From WHSM01 sp050701635 (GTDB lineage: Bacteria > Actinomycetota > Actinomycetes > Mycobacteriales > Micromonosporaceae): a stretch of 43,358 nt of DNA. The notes under the pieces are model-generated. The model was given only the letters and a program-made list of their open reading frames with translations, made no database searches and was not told the DNA's origin. The DNA lies in contig JBOGDF010000002.1 in assembly GCA_050701635.1 (NCBI GenBank), positions 1 to 43,358 of the forward strand, given 5' to 3'. Of this stretch, positions 26,588 through 37,591 are shown in pieces. The position numbers and the translations under genes were made by a program. Position 1 is the stretch's first letter; each line of letters begins with the position of its first letter.

Positions 26588-27364
26588 GTGGCGCAGTCGA
26601 GGGCGTCGTCGGCATCGGCCATGCCTGGCGCGTCCGGCGCGGCGTCGCGGGACGCCACGATGAGCATCGGTGAGGTGCTCAGCCAGCTGCGCGCGGAGTT
26701 CCCCGACACCACGATCTCCAAGCTGCGTTTCCTCGAGTCCGAGGGGCTGGTGGAGCCGCAGCGTACGGCGTCCGGCTACCGCAAGTACTCCTGGGACGAC
26801 GTCGCCCGGCTCCGGTTCGTACTGACCGCGCAGCGTGACCACTACCTGCCGTTGCGGGTGATCCGCGAGCAGCTCGAGGCGGTCGACCGCGGCGAGGTGC
26901 CGCCGGCGACGCCCGGCACCCCCCGGTACGGCCCTCCGCTGGCGGTGGTGGACCGGCTGCCCACCGCGGAGGACTTCTCGACTGCGCCGGCCGATTCCCG
27001 GATGTCCCGCGCGGAGCTGCTGGAGCAGGCGCAGGTCACTGAAGAGGAGCTCCGCGAGCTGGAGCAGTACGGCCTGGTCAGCGCCCGTCGGGGCGGCTTC
27101 TACGACGCGGCCGCGGTGGAGGCGGCGAAGATCGCGGCCGAGTTCGCCCGGTTCGGGCTGCAGCCCCGGCATCTGCGGGCGTACCGGGCCGGCGCTGACC
27201 GTGAGCTCGGCCTGTTCGAGCAGGTGATCGCGCCGCTGCTGCGGCAGCGTGACCCGTCCGCTCGGGCCCGGGCCGAAGAGGTGGTACGCGAGCTGGCCGC
27301 GCTGTCGGTGCGGCTGCACACCGTACTGGTGCAGTCCGGCGTACGGGACACCCTCGGCGGCTGA
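26588..27364 (+). CDS. ftsR: MerR-family regulator FtsR (Rv1828 type)
   Basis: 258 aa from GTG 26588, with GGGAGGG upstream. The winged-helix DNA-binding domain is at about 24-95: MSIGEVLSQLRAEFPDTTISKLRFLESEGLVEPQRTASGYRKYSWDDVARLRFVLTAQRDHYLPLRVI. The C-terminal half (about 130-250) is the second helical domain typical of this subfamily. Homologues are Rv1828 and the Corynebacterium FtsR, reported to activate ftsZ. There is no metal or drug-binding cysteine. The position after garA is conserved. Confidence 0.88.
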   Translation: MAQSRASSASAMPGASGAASRDATMSIGEVLSQLRAEFPDTTISKLRFLESEGLVEPQRTASGYRKYSWDDVARLRFVLTAQRDHYLPLRVIREQLEAVDRGEVPPATPGTPRYGPPLAVVDRLPTAEDFSTAPADSRMSRAELLEQAQVTEEELRELEQYGLVSARRGGFYDAAAVEAAKIAAEFARFGLQPRHLRAYRAGADRELGLFEQVIAPLLRQRDPSARARAEEVVRELAALSVRLHTVLVQSGVRDTLGG

Positions 27365-27492
27365 GCGGCGGGTGCGCCGATCGGGTGGATCCGCGGCTCG
27401 CCCGAACGGTAAGTCGGCCGCCGGCAACGCGCATCTGCCCCAACTGCCCGTGTACCGTGCAAAGAAGCGGCAAGCAGCGAACGGAGGCGGCG

Positions 27493-27957
27493 GTGCGCGA
27501 AGTGAGCGTGGTCGGGGTCCGGGTCGAATTGCCGACCAACCAGCCGATCGTGCTGCTCAAAGAGGCCGACGGTGACCGCTATCTGCCGATCTGGATCGGC
27601 GCCGTCGAGGCGACCGCGATCGCGTTCGAGCAGCAGGGCATGAAGCCGGCCCGTCCGCTCACCCACGACCTGCTCAAGGATCTGCTGACCGCGCTGAACG
27701 CCGAGCTGCAGGTCGTGGAGATCACCGAGCTCAAGGAGAATGTGTTCTACGCCGACCTGGTGATCGGCGAGAAGGTAAGGGTCTCCGCCCGGCCCAGTGA
27801 CGCGATCGCCCTGGCGCTGCGGATCGGAGCCCCGATTCGATGCGCCGACAAGGTGCTCGACGAGGCGGGGATCCTGATTCCGGACGAGCAGGAGGACGAA
27901 GTGGAGAAGTTCCGCGAGTTCCTCGACCAGGTCAGCCCGGAAGACTTCGCGAGCTGA
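27493..27957 (+). CDS. Bifunctional nuclease family protein (DUF151)
   Basis: 154 aa from GTG 27493, preceded by ACGGAGGCGG. The DUF151 core is intact: VVGVRVELPTNQPIVLLKE, YLPIWIGAVEATAIAFEQQGMKPARPLTHDLL and VSARPSDAIALALRIGAPI. The C-terminal acidic tail includes DEQEDEVEKFREFLDQVSPEDF. Homologue of Rv1829. A plant relative has nuclease activity; the bacterial function is not established. A possible -10 (TACCGT) lies about 40 bases upstream. It sits between two MerR genes, as in mycobacteria. Confidence 0.88.
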   Translation: MREVSVVGVRVELPTNQPIVLLKEADGDRYLPIWIGAVEATAIAFEQQGMKPARPLTHDLLKDLLTALNAELQVVEITELKENVFYADLVIGEKVRVSARPSDAIALALRIGAPIRCADKVLDEAGILIPDEQEDEVEKFREFLDQVSPEDFAS

Positions 27958-28022
27958 CCCTGCGACGGCCGGGTGGTCGGCGTGTCGGATGCAGAACTCG
28001 CCGCTCCACCCTCAAGTCCAGG

Positions 28023-28028
28023 TATAGA
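28023..28028 (+). promoter_or_regulatory. -10 element for the second MerR gene
   Basis: TATAGA lies 35 bases before GTG 28063 and would start transcription inside the longer open frame, supporting 28063 over 27973 as the start. No clear -35. Confidence 0.45.
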
Positions 28029-28062
28029 GTTCGCGGTGTCACCAGGCGGGGAGGTTGTCGCA

Positions 28063-28656
28063 GTGGAGAAGCGGCCAGCCGACGCCGAGCAGGCAACGAC
28101 ACCTGACTCGGAGCTGTCACCGGTCCAAGGAGTGCTGTTCGACCAGCAGATCGCGCCGTCCGACGACGCCACCGCGGGATACCGCGGCACCACCGCGTGC
28201 AACGCCGCTGGGATCACGTACCGGCAGCTGGACTACTGGGCGCGTACCGGGCTGGTGGTGCCGAGCGTACGCAGCGCCGCGGGGTCCGGCAGCCAGCGGC
28301 TGTACTCGTTCCGCGACATCGTGGTGTTGAAGGTGGTCAAGCGGCTGCTCGACGCCGGTGTCTCGCTGCAGAACATCCGTAAGGCGATCGACCAGCTGCG
28401 CGCCCGCGGCATCGAGGATCTCGCCCAGATCACGTTGATCTCCGACGGCACCACGGTGTATGAGTGCCGTTCCCCGGAAGAGGTCGTGGACCTGCTGCAG
28501 GGTGGCCAGGGCGTGTTCGGGATCGCCATCGGCGGCGCGTTCAAGGAGATCCAGGGCTCGCTGGCGCACCTGCCCGCGGAGTCCGGCGCCGAGGCTCCCG
28601 CCGAGCTCACCTTTGACGAGCTGTCCGCCCGCCGCGCCCGCCGCAGCGTCGGCTGA
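28063..28656 (+). CDS. MerR-family regulator (Rv1830 type)
   Basis: Predicted 197 aa from GTG 28063, with GGGGAGG at ideal distance and a TATAGA box 35 bases upstream; a longer frame starts at 27973. The winged helix is at about 44-115 (TTACNAAGITYRQLDYWARTGLVVPSVR, SQRLYSFRDIVVLKVVKRLLDAGVSLQNIRKAI). The C-terminal part (LISDGTTVYECRSPEEVVDLLQGGQGVFGIAIG) is the conserved effector-like segment of this actinobacterial subfamily. Counterpart of Rv1830. It converges with a reverse-strand gene 28 bases downstream. Confidence 0.86.
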   Translation: MEKRPADAEQATTPDSELSPVQGVLFDQQIAPSDDATAGYRGTTACNAAGITYRQLDYWARTGLVVPSVRSAAGSGSQRLYSFRDIVVLKVVKRLLDAGVSLQNIRKAIDQLRARGIEDLAQITLISDGTTVYECRSPEEVVDLLQGGQGVFGIAIGGAFKEIQGSLAHLPAESGAEAPAELTFDELSARRARRSVG

Positions 28657-28684
28657 CAGCGCGGGCTCAGCCAGGCAGCGCGAC

Positions 28685-29356
28685 TCAGCCGAACAGCGCG
28701 AAGTACACGCCGACGTGGTGGCAGATCGCCGCCACCAGGGTGCAGGCGTGGAACACTTCGTGATGGGCGAACACCTTTGGCCACGGATTGGGCCACTTCA
28801 CCGCGTAGCAGAGCGCACCGAGGCTGTACGCCGCGCCACCCACCACCAGCAGCACCACCACGGTGACCCCGCCCTGGGCCAGTACGTCCGGGAGTACCGC
28901 CACCGCGGTCCAGCCGAGCGCGATGTAGATCGGTACGGACAGCCATCGTGGCGCGTGCGGCCAGCCGAGCTGCAGCACGATCCCAGCCGCGGCGCCCGCC
29001 CACACCACGGTCAGCAGGATCGCTGCGGTCCGCGACGGCAGCAGCAACAGGCAGTACGGGGTGTACGTACCGGCGATCAGCAGGAAGATCGCGGCGTGGT
29101 CGAGCCGGCGCATCACCGCGTACCCACGGGGTCCCCAGAGCCGCCGGTGGTAGAGCGCGCTGACGCCGAAGCAGGTCGAGATGCCGAGCGAATACACCAC
29201 CGCGGCGATCGCGGCGGTGCCGCTGACCAGCGCCGCGAGCGGGATCAGCACCGCTGATGAGATCACCGCGACGATCACTCCGTACAGGTGTAGCCAGCCG
29301 CGCATCCGGGGCCGCTGGTCGGCTCGGGGCGGCGTCTGGCGTTCGATCGTCGACAC
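28685..29356 (-). CDS. Hemolysin III / PAQR-like membrane protein (YqfA/HlyIII family)
   Basis: Predicted 223 aa from GTG 29356 (GGAG eight bases upstream); a GTG two codons earlier is possible and the frame is open much further. Seven transmembrane helices. Conserved HlyIII features are RPRMRGWLHLYGV at the start, SALYHRRLW, RRLDHAAIFLLIAGTYTPYCLL and the C-terminal HHEVFHACTLVAAICHHV, giving the family's histidine-based metal site. Despite the name, bacterial members are not proven hemolysins. It is reverse to its neighbours and interrupts the core block between MerR and gcvP. Confidence 0.88.
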   Translation of the reverse strand: MSTIERQTPPRADQRPRMRGWLHLYGVIVAVISSAVLIPLAALVSGTAAIAAVVYSLGISTCFGVSALYHRRLWGPRGYAVMRRLDHAAIFLLIAGTYTPYCLLLLPSRTAAILLTVVWAGAAAGIVLQLGWPHAPRWLSVPIYIALGWTAVAVLPDVLAQGGVTVVVLLVVGGAAYSLGALCYAVKWPNPWPKVFAHHEVFHACTLVAAICHHVGVYFALFG

Positions 29357-29436
29357 ATTCACAACTCCGAGGTTACGGGACCGTAGGTTCGTGTCGCCGC
29401 TGGTGAGAGCGGACTCACGGCGGCGACATCCGGTCC

Positions 29437-29458
29437 GGGGTACGGGCCCGCGTACCCC
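29437..29458. other. Inverted repeat between hlyIII and the glycine riboswitch
   Basis: GGGGTACG and CGTACCCC flank a 6-base loop (GGCCCG). It lies in the divergent promoter region, so it could be an operator or a DNA hairpin; no T-run follows. Confidence 0.45.
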
Positions 29459-29487
29459 TTCCTGGTAGGTTTGGATTAGCCGGCTAT

Positions 29488-29595
29488 CCGTACGGGAGAG
29501 ACCACCCGGTAACCAATCGGGCGGCGCCGAAGGGGCAAATCCTCCCCGGAACCTCTCAGGCAAAAGGACCGTACGGGCAGGCACCTCTGGAGCGC
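29488..29595 (+). promoter_or_regulatory. Glycine riboswitch (single aptamer)
   Basis: The aptamer core is recognisable: GGGAGAGACCACCCGG at the 5' side, GCGCCGAAGGGGCAAAT, then CCGGAACCTCTCAGGCAAAAG (read as two parts), GGACCGTACGG and closing CACCTCTGGAGC. Only one GCCGAAGG core is seen, so it is a singlet rather than the classic tandem pair. The segment GACAGAGGGGGAGG at 29628-29642 could be the short ghost-aptamer stem that often accompanies singlets. It lies in the leader of gcvP, about 105 bases before the ATG, and should raise gcvP expression when glycine is abundant. Confidence 0.9.
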
Positions 29596-29699
29596 AGCGT
29601 GGGTGGCAGGGGCACCCGCGGTCTGACGACAGAGGGGGAGGACCGCTCAAGCCTTGGGCGCACACAAGCCCGATCCCGGAGCAGAGTCCTGGAGCTGTC

Positions 29700-32567
<2,868 letters not shown>

Positions 32568-32583
32568 GCCGTACGCCCACGCG

Positions 32584-32614
32584 ATTCCGGCCCGGGCAGT
32601 GCCGGGGCCGGATT
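32584..32614 (+). terminator. Stem-loop after gcvP
   Basis: TCCGGCCC (32586-32593) pairs with GGGCCGGA (32605-32612), extended by a GGC/GCC inner pair. Starts 17 bases after the gcvP stop; no T-run. Confidence 0.6.
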
Positions 32615-32674
32615 ACGCGGGGGTACGTTGCGGAGCTTCCCAGCCGACTCGAGGTGAGTGCTGGAAAGCTCCGG

Positions 32675-32875
32675 TCAGGCGGCCGAGCAGTGAGGCGCCG
32701 GGCCGCGATGGGGCGGGATCATGCTGCCGTCGGGCAGCAGCTCGCCGGTGTCTTCGAAGATGATGACGCCGTTGCAGAGTCTGCTCCAGCCCTGCTCGGG
32801 GTGGGCGGCGACAACACGCGCCGCCTCTCGGTCAGGAGCCACGGCATCGGGGCATGCGGGGTGGTGCTGGCACAT
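32675..32875 (-). CDS. Small DUF5999-family protein
   Basis: 66 aa from ATG 32875 (GGAG eight bases upstream). It starts MCQHHPACPDA and contains DREAARVVAAHPEQGW, LCNGVIIFEDTGELLPDG and IPPH, the pattern I recall for DUF5999 proteins of Streptomyces and relatives. Cys and His near the N-terminus (CQHHPAC) could bind metal. Function unknown. It is reverse to gcvP and pabB and has its own promoter at 32919-32947. A larger frame on the forward strand here is a shadow. Confidence 0.82.
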   Translation of the reverse strand: MCQHHPACPDAVAPDREAARVVAAHPEQGWSRLCNGVIIFEDTGELLPDGSMIPPHRGPAPHCSAA

Positions 32876-32918
32876 CAGGCGGTCTCCGGGACTAGGGTGT
32901 GCTCGGATTCACACACCG

Positions 32919-32947
32919 CTATCACCTATCTTGGCTCTCTCCATCAA
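32919..32947 (-). promoter_or_regulatory. Promoter for the DUF5999 gene
   Basis: On the reverse strand: TTGATG, 17-base spacer, TGATAG. Transcription would start near 32912, about 37 bases before the ATG. Confidence 0.6.
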
Positions 32948-32996
32948 GCAGAACGACCCTCCACGCCGTGAGTAACGACCGAAATCGTCCATTCGG

Positions 32997-34214
32997 ATGA
33001 AAACTTCCTTGGATCGTGACCGTTCTGTAGTCATCGGCTTCCCAGGCCAGCCCGCGGGTTGCCGGGGACGGGTACGCGAGCGGTCCCGGCTGGAGTGGTG
33101 GATCGGCTCACCGGGCGATCCGGCGACGCTGCTGCGGGAGGCGCTCACCGGGTACGGGCTGCCGGTCTCGGGGCTGTCCGCGATGCCGGCGGGACAGTGC
33201 GATCCGGCGGCGTACGGGTCGGTGTGCGGCGCCGCCGTACTGATCTCGGCCGCGGCGTGCAACCTGCTCGCGGGGCGTCCCGCCGGCCCGGCCAGCCCGG
33301 CGCCCGGGGTCCCGGATCTGGCTGTCGTGGGGTACGAGCACGCGCCGCCGGCGGTGGAGCTGTGCCGGCCGTACCGGCTCGGAGAGTGGCGCCCCTCCTG
33401 GAGCACCCGGCAGCACGCGGCGGCGATCCGGGAGGTACGCCGTGCCATCGGTCGGGGCGACGTCTACCAGGTCAACGTGGTCAGCCACTGGAGTGCGCCG
33501 TACCAGGGCGACCTCGCCGGCGCCCTGGCCCGGATCGCCGAGCTGCCCGGTGCCCGGTACGCCGGCGCGGTCCGCGGCGACGGATGGTCGTTGGCGTGCG
33601 CGTCCCCGGAGGCGCTGGTGACGGTCTCGGCGGGGCGGGTCGAGACCAGGCCGATCAAGGGCACCCGGCCCGCCACCGACGCCGGCCGGGCCGAGCTGCT
33701 CGCCTCGGCCAAGGAGCGGGCCGAGCATGTGATGATCGTCGACCTGGAACGCAACGACCTGTCCCGGATCGCGGACATCGGGTCGGTACGGGTCAGCGAA
33801 CTGTTCGCGATCCGCCGCTGGTGCGACCTGTGGCAGGCGGAGTCGGTGGTACGGGCCGAGCTCGCGCCCGACGTCGGGGTCGCGGAGCTGCTGGCGGCGC
33901 TGTGCCCGGGCGGCTCGGTGACGGGGGCCCCGAAGCTTGCCGCGATCGATCAGATCGCCGCGCTGGAGCCGGTGGGACGCGGTCCGAGCATGGCGGCGAT
34001 CGGCTATGTCACGCCGTACCGGATCGATCTGGGGCTGACCATCCGTACGGTTGCGTTCGACGCGGGCACCGTACACCTGTGGGCGGGGGGCGGTATCACC
34101 TGGGACAGCGACCCGGCCGCGGAGGTCGCGGAGGCGGCGGGGAAGGCGCGACCGCTGATGGCCGCCCTGGCCGCCGCCACGCGCTCCGGCGCGACCGCCG
34201 CCGCCACGCGTTGA
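32997..34214 (+). CDS. pabB: Aminodeoxychorismate synthase component I (PabB-like chorismate-binding enzyme)
   Basis: 405 aa from ATG 32997; no strong ribosome binding site is visible, so a short leader is possible. The chorismate-binding domain occupies about residues 130-390 with RPIKGTRP, ERAEHVMIVDLERNDLSRIA, PGGSVTGAPKLAAI and the closing YRIDLGLTIRTVAFD and GGGITWDSDP. The N-terminal half is short (about 125 residues), so the protein is smaller than TrpE and closer to PabB. It lacks a fused amidotransferase; none is next door. It would make 4-amino-4-deoxychorismate for folate, or for an antibiotic; anthranilate synthase is less likely. Its last codons fall in the first unit of a tandem repeat. 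Confidence 0.85.
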   Translation: MKTSLDRDRSVVIGFPGQPAGCRGRVRERSRLEWWIGSPGDPATLLREALTGYGLPVSGLSAMPAGQCDPAAYGSVCGAAVLISAAACNLLAGRPAGPASPAPGVPDLAVVGYEHAPPAVELCRPYRLGEWRPSWSTRQHAAAIREVRRAIGRGDVYQVNVVSHWSAPYQGDLAGALARIAELPGARYAGAVRGDGWSLACASPEALVTVSAGRVETRPIKGTRPATDAGRAELLASAKERAEHVMIVDLERNDLSRIADIGSVRVSELFAIRRWCDLWQAESVVRAELAPDVGVAELLAALCPGGSVTGAPKLAAIDQIAALEPVGRGPSMAAIGYVTPYRIDLGLTIRTVAFDAGTVHLWAGGGITWDSDPAAEVAEAAGKARPLMAALAAATRSGATAAATR

Positions 34215-34360
34215 ACAGCCCGGCTACGCGTTGAACAGCCCGGCTACGCGTTGAACAGCCCGGCTACGCGTTGAACAGCCCGGCTACGCGTTGAATAGTG
34301 CGGCTACGCGTTGAATAGTGCGGCTACGCGTTGAATAGTGCGGCTACGCGTTGAAAAGTG
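34201..34360. repeat. 20-bp tandem repeat, eight units, at a convergent gene junction
   Basis: Period exactly 20, unit CGGCTACGCGTTGAACAGCC. Units 2-4 match this form, unit 1 (34201-34220) has two changes, units 5-7 end in TTGAATAGTG, and unit 8 (34341-34360) ends in TTGAAAAGTG. Every unit holds TGA on the forward strand and TAG on the reverse strand, and an ACGCGT palindrome. The stop of pabB is in unit 1 and the stop of the reverse VWA gene is in unit 8. There are no spacers between units, so it is not a CRISPR. Confidence 0.95.
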
Positions 34361-36146
34361 CGGTGATCAGCAGCGCGTTGATGTCCGTCTCGTACGCCGC
34401 GTGGTACGAGTGCCCCCTGGTCGCGCCGGCGAGTTGCGCGAGCGACTTGACGTCGGCGTCGGCGCCGTAGCCGATCGTGATCAGGTGCACCGGCTTCTTG
34501 GCGGTGTCCTTCGCTTTGAGCTTCGCGACGACCTCGCGCAGCTTCAGCCGCGAACCGGAGTCCTTGCCGTCGGAGATCAGCACCACCAGGTTGGCGGCGT
34601 TGGGTACGTAGTGGTCCAGCACATGCCGGTACGCGTCGGTGGCCACGTCGTACGTGTGCGAAGCATCCGAGCCGCCGGCGGCGAGTCCGTCGAGATCGTC
34701 CTTCAGCGCGCCGCGCCGGGACTGACCGTCGACCTTGTCGTTGAGCGGCCCCAGCGACGTCAGCTCCAGGTGTGCCCGATCACCGTCCAACTTGGACGCG
34801 TACGCCCACAGCCCTGCTCTGGCCTGCCCGCTGAGCAGGCTCACCGCCCGCACCATCGCGGCCCGGGCGATGCCGACCCGGTCGTCGGGGGTGCCGCGTA
34901 CCGGCCGGGTCATGGAGTCGCTGACGTCGAGCACGAACAGCACGTTGGTGGGGCGGTTGGAGGCAACCCAGCTGGCCACGGTGAGGCTGACCGACTCCGG
35001 CACCAGCACGGCACGAGGCAGCGTCTCCAGCCGCGGCTGTACGCCGTACCCGATGGTGAGGTTCTTGCCGGCCGCGCGGTTGGGGTCCCGGAAGAAGTTG
35101 TCCAGGAACGTCTGGCGCCCCTCCGGGCCACGCAGGAACGACAGGAACTGCCGGGCGGTCTCCTTCTGGGTCTTGCTGGACCAGGAAGCCTCCAACGTGA
35201 GGTACGGGTAGTCCGCGTCCGCGGTGCCGTCCGTCGGGTACACCGCCGCGATCGGCACCCGCGGATTGGTGTCGTTGTACGCGCGTACCTCCTGCTCCAG
35301 GATCGGGAACGCCGACAGGTACGGCAGCACCTTCTTGTCGCCGCCGGAGTCGCGTTTGGTCAGCTCGCCGACGATCTTCGAGGGGTCGTCGGCGTACACG
35401 TGCATGCTGCGGCTGAGCGCGGTCAGGGTCTGCCGCTCGGCGTCGGTGATCCGGCCGTCGTCGTCGGAATCCGAGATCGCCATCAGGGCGTGCAGCCCGG
35501 CAGTGGAGGTCACCGGGTTGGTCATGCCGATCTTGAACGGGCCCCACTCGGGATGTCCGCGACGCGCCCACTCCTGCGCCGCGCCGCCACCCGAGAGGTC
35601 GGAACCCAGCCGGGACCAGCTCAGGTCGGCCTTCGGCCAGCCGAGCGCCTTGGCCATCGGCATCGGCATCCCGATCACCGCCGGCGTACGGGCCAGGCTG
35701 GGCTGCCGGTCGGGGATCAGCCGGGCGGCCTCTTCACGGGCGGAGGCGAGCTTCAGCCACGCCGTGGAGTCGGGGACCCAGACGTGTGGCTGCGGTCCGT
35801 CCTGCCGGGGATCCCAGTCGGGCCCGAGCGCCTGCGCCACGGCGGTGGAGTTCTTGCTGACCACCTTGATGGACACGCACTCGTCGCCGACGGCGGGCGC
35901 GCTGTCGGCCCAGCGCCGGGCCAGGTTGTCGAGGATCCGGGCCAGCGTGGGGGAGGAGACGATCGTGGTCTGCTGCGGCTTGCCGTTGCAGCCGCTGGTG
36001 GCCAGCCACGCGTACCCGGCGGAGATTCCCGACAGCAGCAGCACCGACACCGTGGTGATCACGATCCAGGGCGCCAGCACCAGACTGCGGCGCCGCCCAC
36101 CGCGTCGGTGGGAGCGTACAGTGACCGCGTCGCGGCGGCGTCGCAC
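34344..36146 (-). CDS. Substrate-binding/VWA-domain protein, membrane-anchored, with EF-hand loop
   Basis: 600 aa from GTG 36146, preceded by GGAGGGG. A basic cytoplasmic start and one transmembrane helix (about 25-48) anchor an extracytoplasmic protein. Residues about 60-385 resemble the extracellular solute-binding fold (SPTLARILDNLARRWAD.., VPDSTAWL, FKIGMTNPVTSTAGLHALMA, YPTDGTADADYPYLTL). Residues about 400-595 are a von Willebrand A domain with MIDAS motif D407-V-S409-D-S411 and VVLISDGKDSG. Between residues 226 and 237 lies a perfect EF-hand loop (DSDDDGRITDAE). C53 and C90 could form a disulfide. Its substrate is unknown. It is the last gene of the reverse cluster, 166 bases after the secretion-substrate gene, and may be co-transcribed. 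Confidence 0.82.
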   Translation of the reverse strand: MRRRRDAVTVRSHRRGGRRRSLVLAPWIVITTVSVLLLSGISAGYAWLATSGCNGKPQQTTIVSSPTLARILDNLARRWADSAPAVGDECVSIKVVSKNSTAVAQALGPDWDPRQDGPQPHVWVPDSTAWLKLASAREEAARLIPDRQPSLARTPAVIGMPMPMAKALGWPKADLSWSRLGSDLSGGGAAQEWARRGHPEWGPFKIGMTNPVTSTAGLHALMAISDSDDDGRITDAERQTLTALSRSMHVYADDPSKIVGELTKRDSGGDKKVLPYLSAFPILEQEVRAYNDTNPRVPIAAVYPTDGTADADYPYLTLEASWSSKTQKETARQFLSFLRGPEGRQTFLDNFFRDPNRAAGKNLTIGYGVQPRLETLPRAVLVPESVSLTVASWVASNRPTNVLFVLDVSDSMTRPVRGTPDDRVGIARAAMVRAVSLLSGQARAGLWAYASKLDGDRAHLELTSLGPLNDKVDGQSRRGALKDDLDGLAAGGSDASHTYDVATDAYRHVLDHYVPNAANLVVLISDGKDSGSRLKLREVVAKLKAKDTAKKPVHLITIGYGADADVKSLAQLAGATRGHSYHAAYETDINALLITALFNA

Positions 36147-36312
36147 GGCATCCCCTCCGGCGTGATCTCCGCGTACGTGACGCGGGGTGGCACTGTGCCC
36201 TGGGCGACTTTAGTCCTCCGGCGCACGCTTGGCAGCGCACCCCGGGTACGCCGACGTGGGGCGGGTCACGTACGAATCGCCGCATGTCGGGCAGAAACCG
36301 ACCAGGTACGGG

Positions 36313-37560
36313 TCACCAGTTGGCGCGGGACTTCCATCGGTTGTCCGTGACACCACCGCCGCCAGGGAACGGCTTCGCGGTGTGTTCGCCGTCGCCCAGT
36401 TCAGGCCCCTCGCCCGCGGCGCGGTTGATCTCGAGAGTCGCCTGGGCTTCCGCGTTGGCCGACCGCCAGCTCTCCAGCATCACCGACACCAGGCCGGTGA
36501 GCACCGACTTCAGGGCGCTCAGCGCGTCGGAGGGGTCGGTGTCGTTGATGGCGTCGTTCGCCGCTTCCAGGACGTTGATGATGTTGTTGATCTTCTCGTA
36601 GCCGTGGTTGGCGTACGCCAGCATCAAATTGTCGATGGTCCGGGCAGCCTTCTTGCCTTCCGAGTGCATCCAGCCGACTTCGCCGGCGATCGTGTCGTAG
36701 TACGTCACGCAATTGTCGCCGTGTTTGGCGTACGAAGCGGCGCCAGTGGATTCGCTCCAGGCGACATCGAGGTTCTTGTTGTCGAGCGTCATGTCGGCGG
36801 ACATTTCGTCGTACGCGTTTTTCGCCACCGCGATCAACTCGGCACGATTCCTGATGATCCCCGGTACGGCGTCCGTCGCTTCGTCGTACATGTCCACCGC
36901 GGACTTGTCGAGCTCGTAGCCGAACTGCCTGAGCAGGTTCTCGGCGGTGGATATCGTCTCGAGGTGCTTGTTGATGAAGGCCTTGAACGCGGACTTGCCG
37001 GGCGTGTTGTCGAGGACCTTGCGAGCGAGGTCGAGTTCGCTCGGCGGACCATCCCGCTCGGAGAGCTCCGGCGTCCAGTACCGACTGTCGAGCTGCAGGT
37101 GGCGCATCCGGCTGCCGATGGCGCTGGGCTGGTCAGGATCCGGCTCGGGCAGCTGCCCCTGGTAGCCCTCCGGCGCGTAGCCAGGCCCCGGGACCTTACC
37201 GCCCGGATGCACCGTGCCGGGACCCGGAGCGTTGAGGTAGGACCCCAGGACGCCGCCATCGGATTCGATGTCGATGTTGTATTTGGCCTTGATGTCGGTG
37301 CCCTCGTACAGGGCTGCGACGGCGAACAGCGTACGGCCGGTGGCTTCCTGCTGGTCGCGGCACCTGGTCGCCTCGGACAGACGGGCCTCGCCCGCCGTCG
37401 TCCAGTCCTGCGACCACCGGGTCGACCACTCGAACTGGCCCCAAGCTTGCTGCGGTACGTCGTTCACGTCGGACAGGAACCGGTGGATCGCGTCGCAGGT
37501 GAGCGCGTCCTCGTACCGCTCGCGAGCGCAGGCAACCAGCGCCGCGGTCTCCGCTTTCAT
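36313..37560 (-). CDS. Probable type VII secretion substrate with WXG100-like domains
   Basis: 415 aa from ATG 37560, 31 bases after the preceding gene. The first 95 residues form a helical hairpin of WXG100/EspC type with W40-G41 at the turn and, after the second helix, Y85-E-G-T-D89, matching the YxxxD/E secretion signal. A Gly/Pro-rich linker (about 110-145) follows. A second helical region (about 185-370) has LDVAWSESTG (W268) and a long helix ending AYANHGYEKINNII. The tail is Gly-rich and ends in Trp. These features predict export by an ESX-like system; no EccC, EccB or MycP gene is in the window. No enzymatic motif is recognised. Confidence 0.65.
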   Translation of the reverse strand: MKAETAALVACARERYEDALTCDAIHRFLSDVNDVPQQAWGQFEWSTRWSQDWTTAGEARLSEATRCRDQQEATGRTLFAVAALYEGTDIKAKYNIDIESDGGVLGSYLNAPGPGTVHPGGKVPGPGYAPEGYQGQLPEPDPDQPSAIGSRMRHLQLDSRYWTPELSERDGPPSELDLARKVLDNTPGKSAFKAFINKHLETISTAENLLRQFGYELDKSAVDMYDEATDAVPGIIRNRAELIAVAKNAYDEMSADMTLDNKNLDVAWSESTGAASYAKHGDNCVTYYDTIAGEVGWMHSEGKKAARTIDNLMLAYANHGYEKINNIINVLEAANDAINDTDPSDALSALKSVLTGLVSVMLESWRSANAEAQATLEINRAAGEGPELGDGEHTAKPFPGGGGVTDNRWKSRANW

Positions 37561-37591
37561 CTGTGCCTCCCGTGAAATGTGGATCGACTGG

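Noticed and set aside
29595..29699. Second full glycine aptamer
   Set aside because: No second GCCGAAGG core or matching CTCTCAGG segment; only a short GAGGGGGAGG stretch is present.
34201..34360. CRISPR array
   Set aside because: The units are contiguous, with no unique spacers and no cas genes.
34338..36350. 670-codon forward ORF
   Set aside because: Antisense to the substrate-binding/VWA gene, which has clear domains, motifs and a ribosome binding site.
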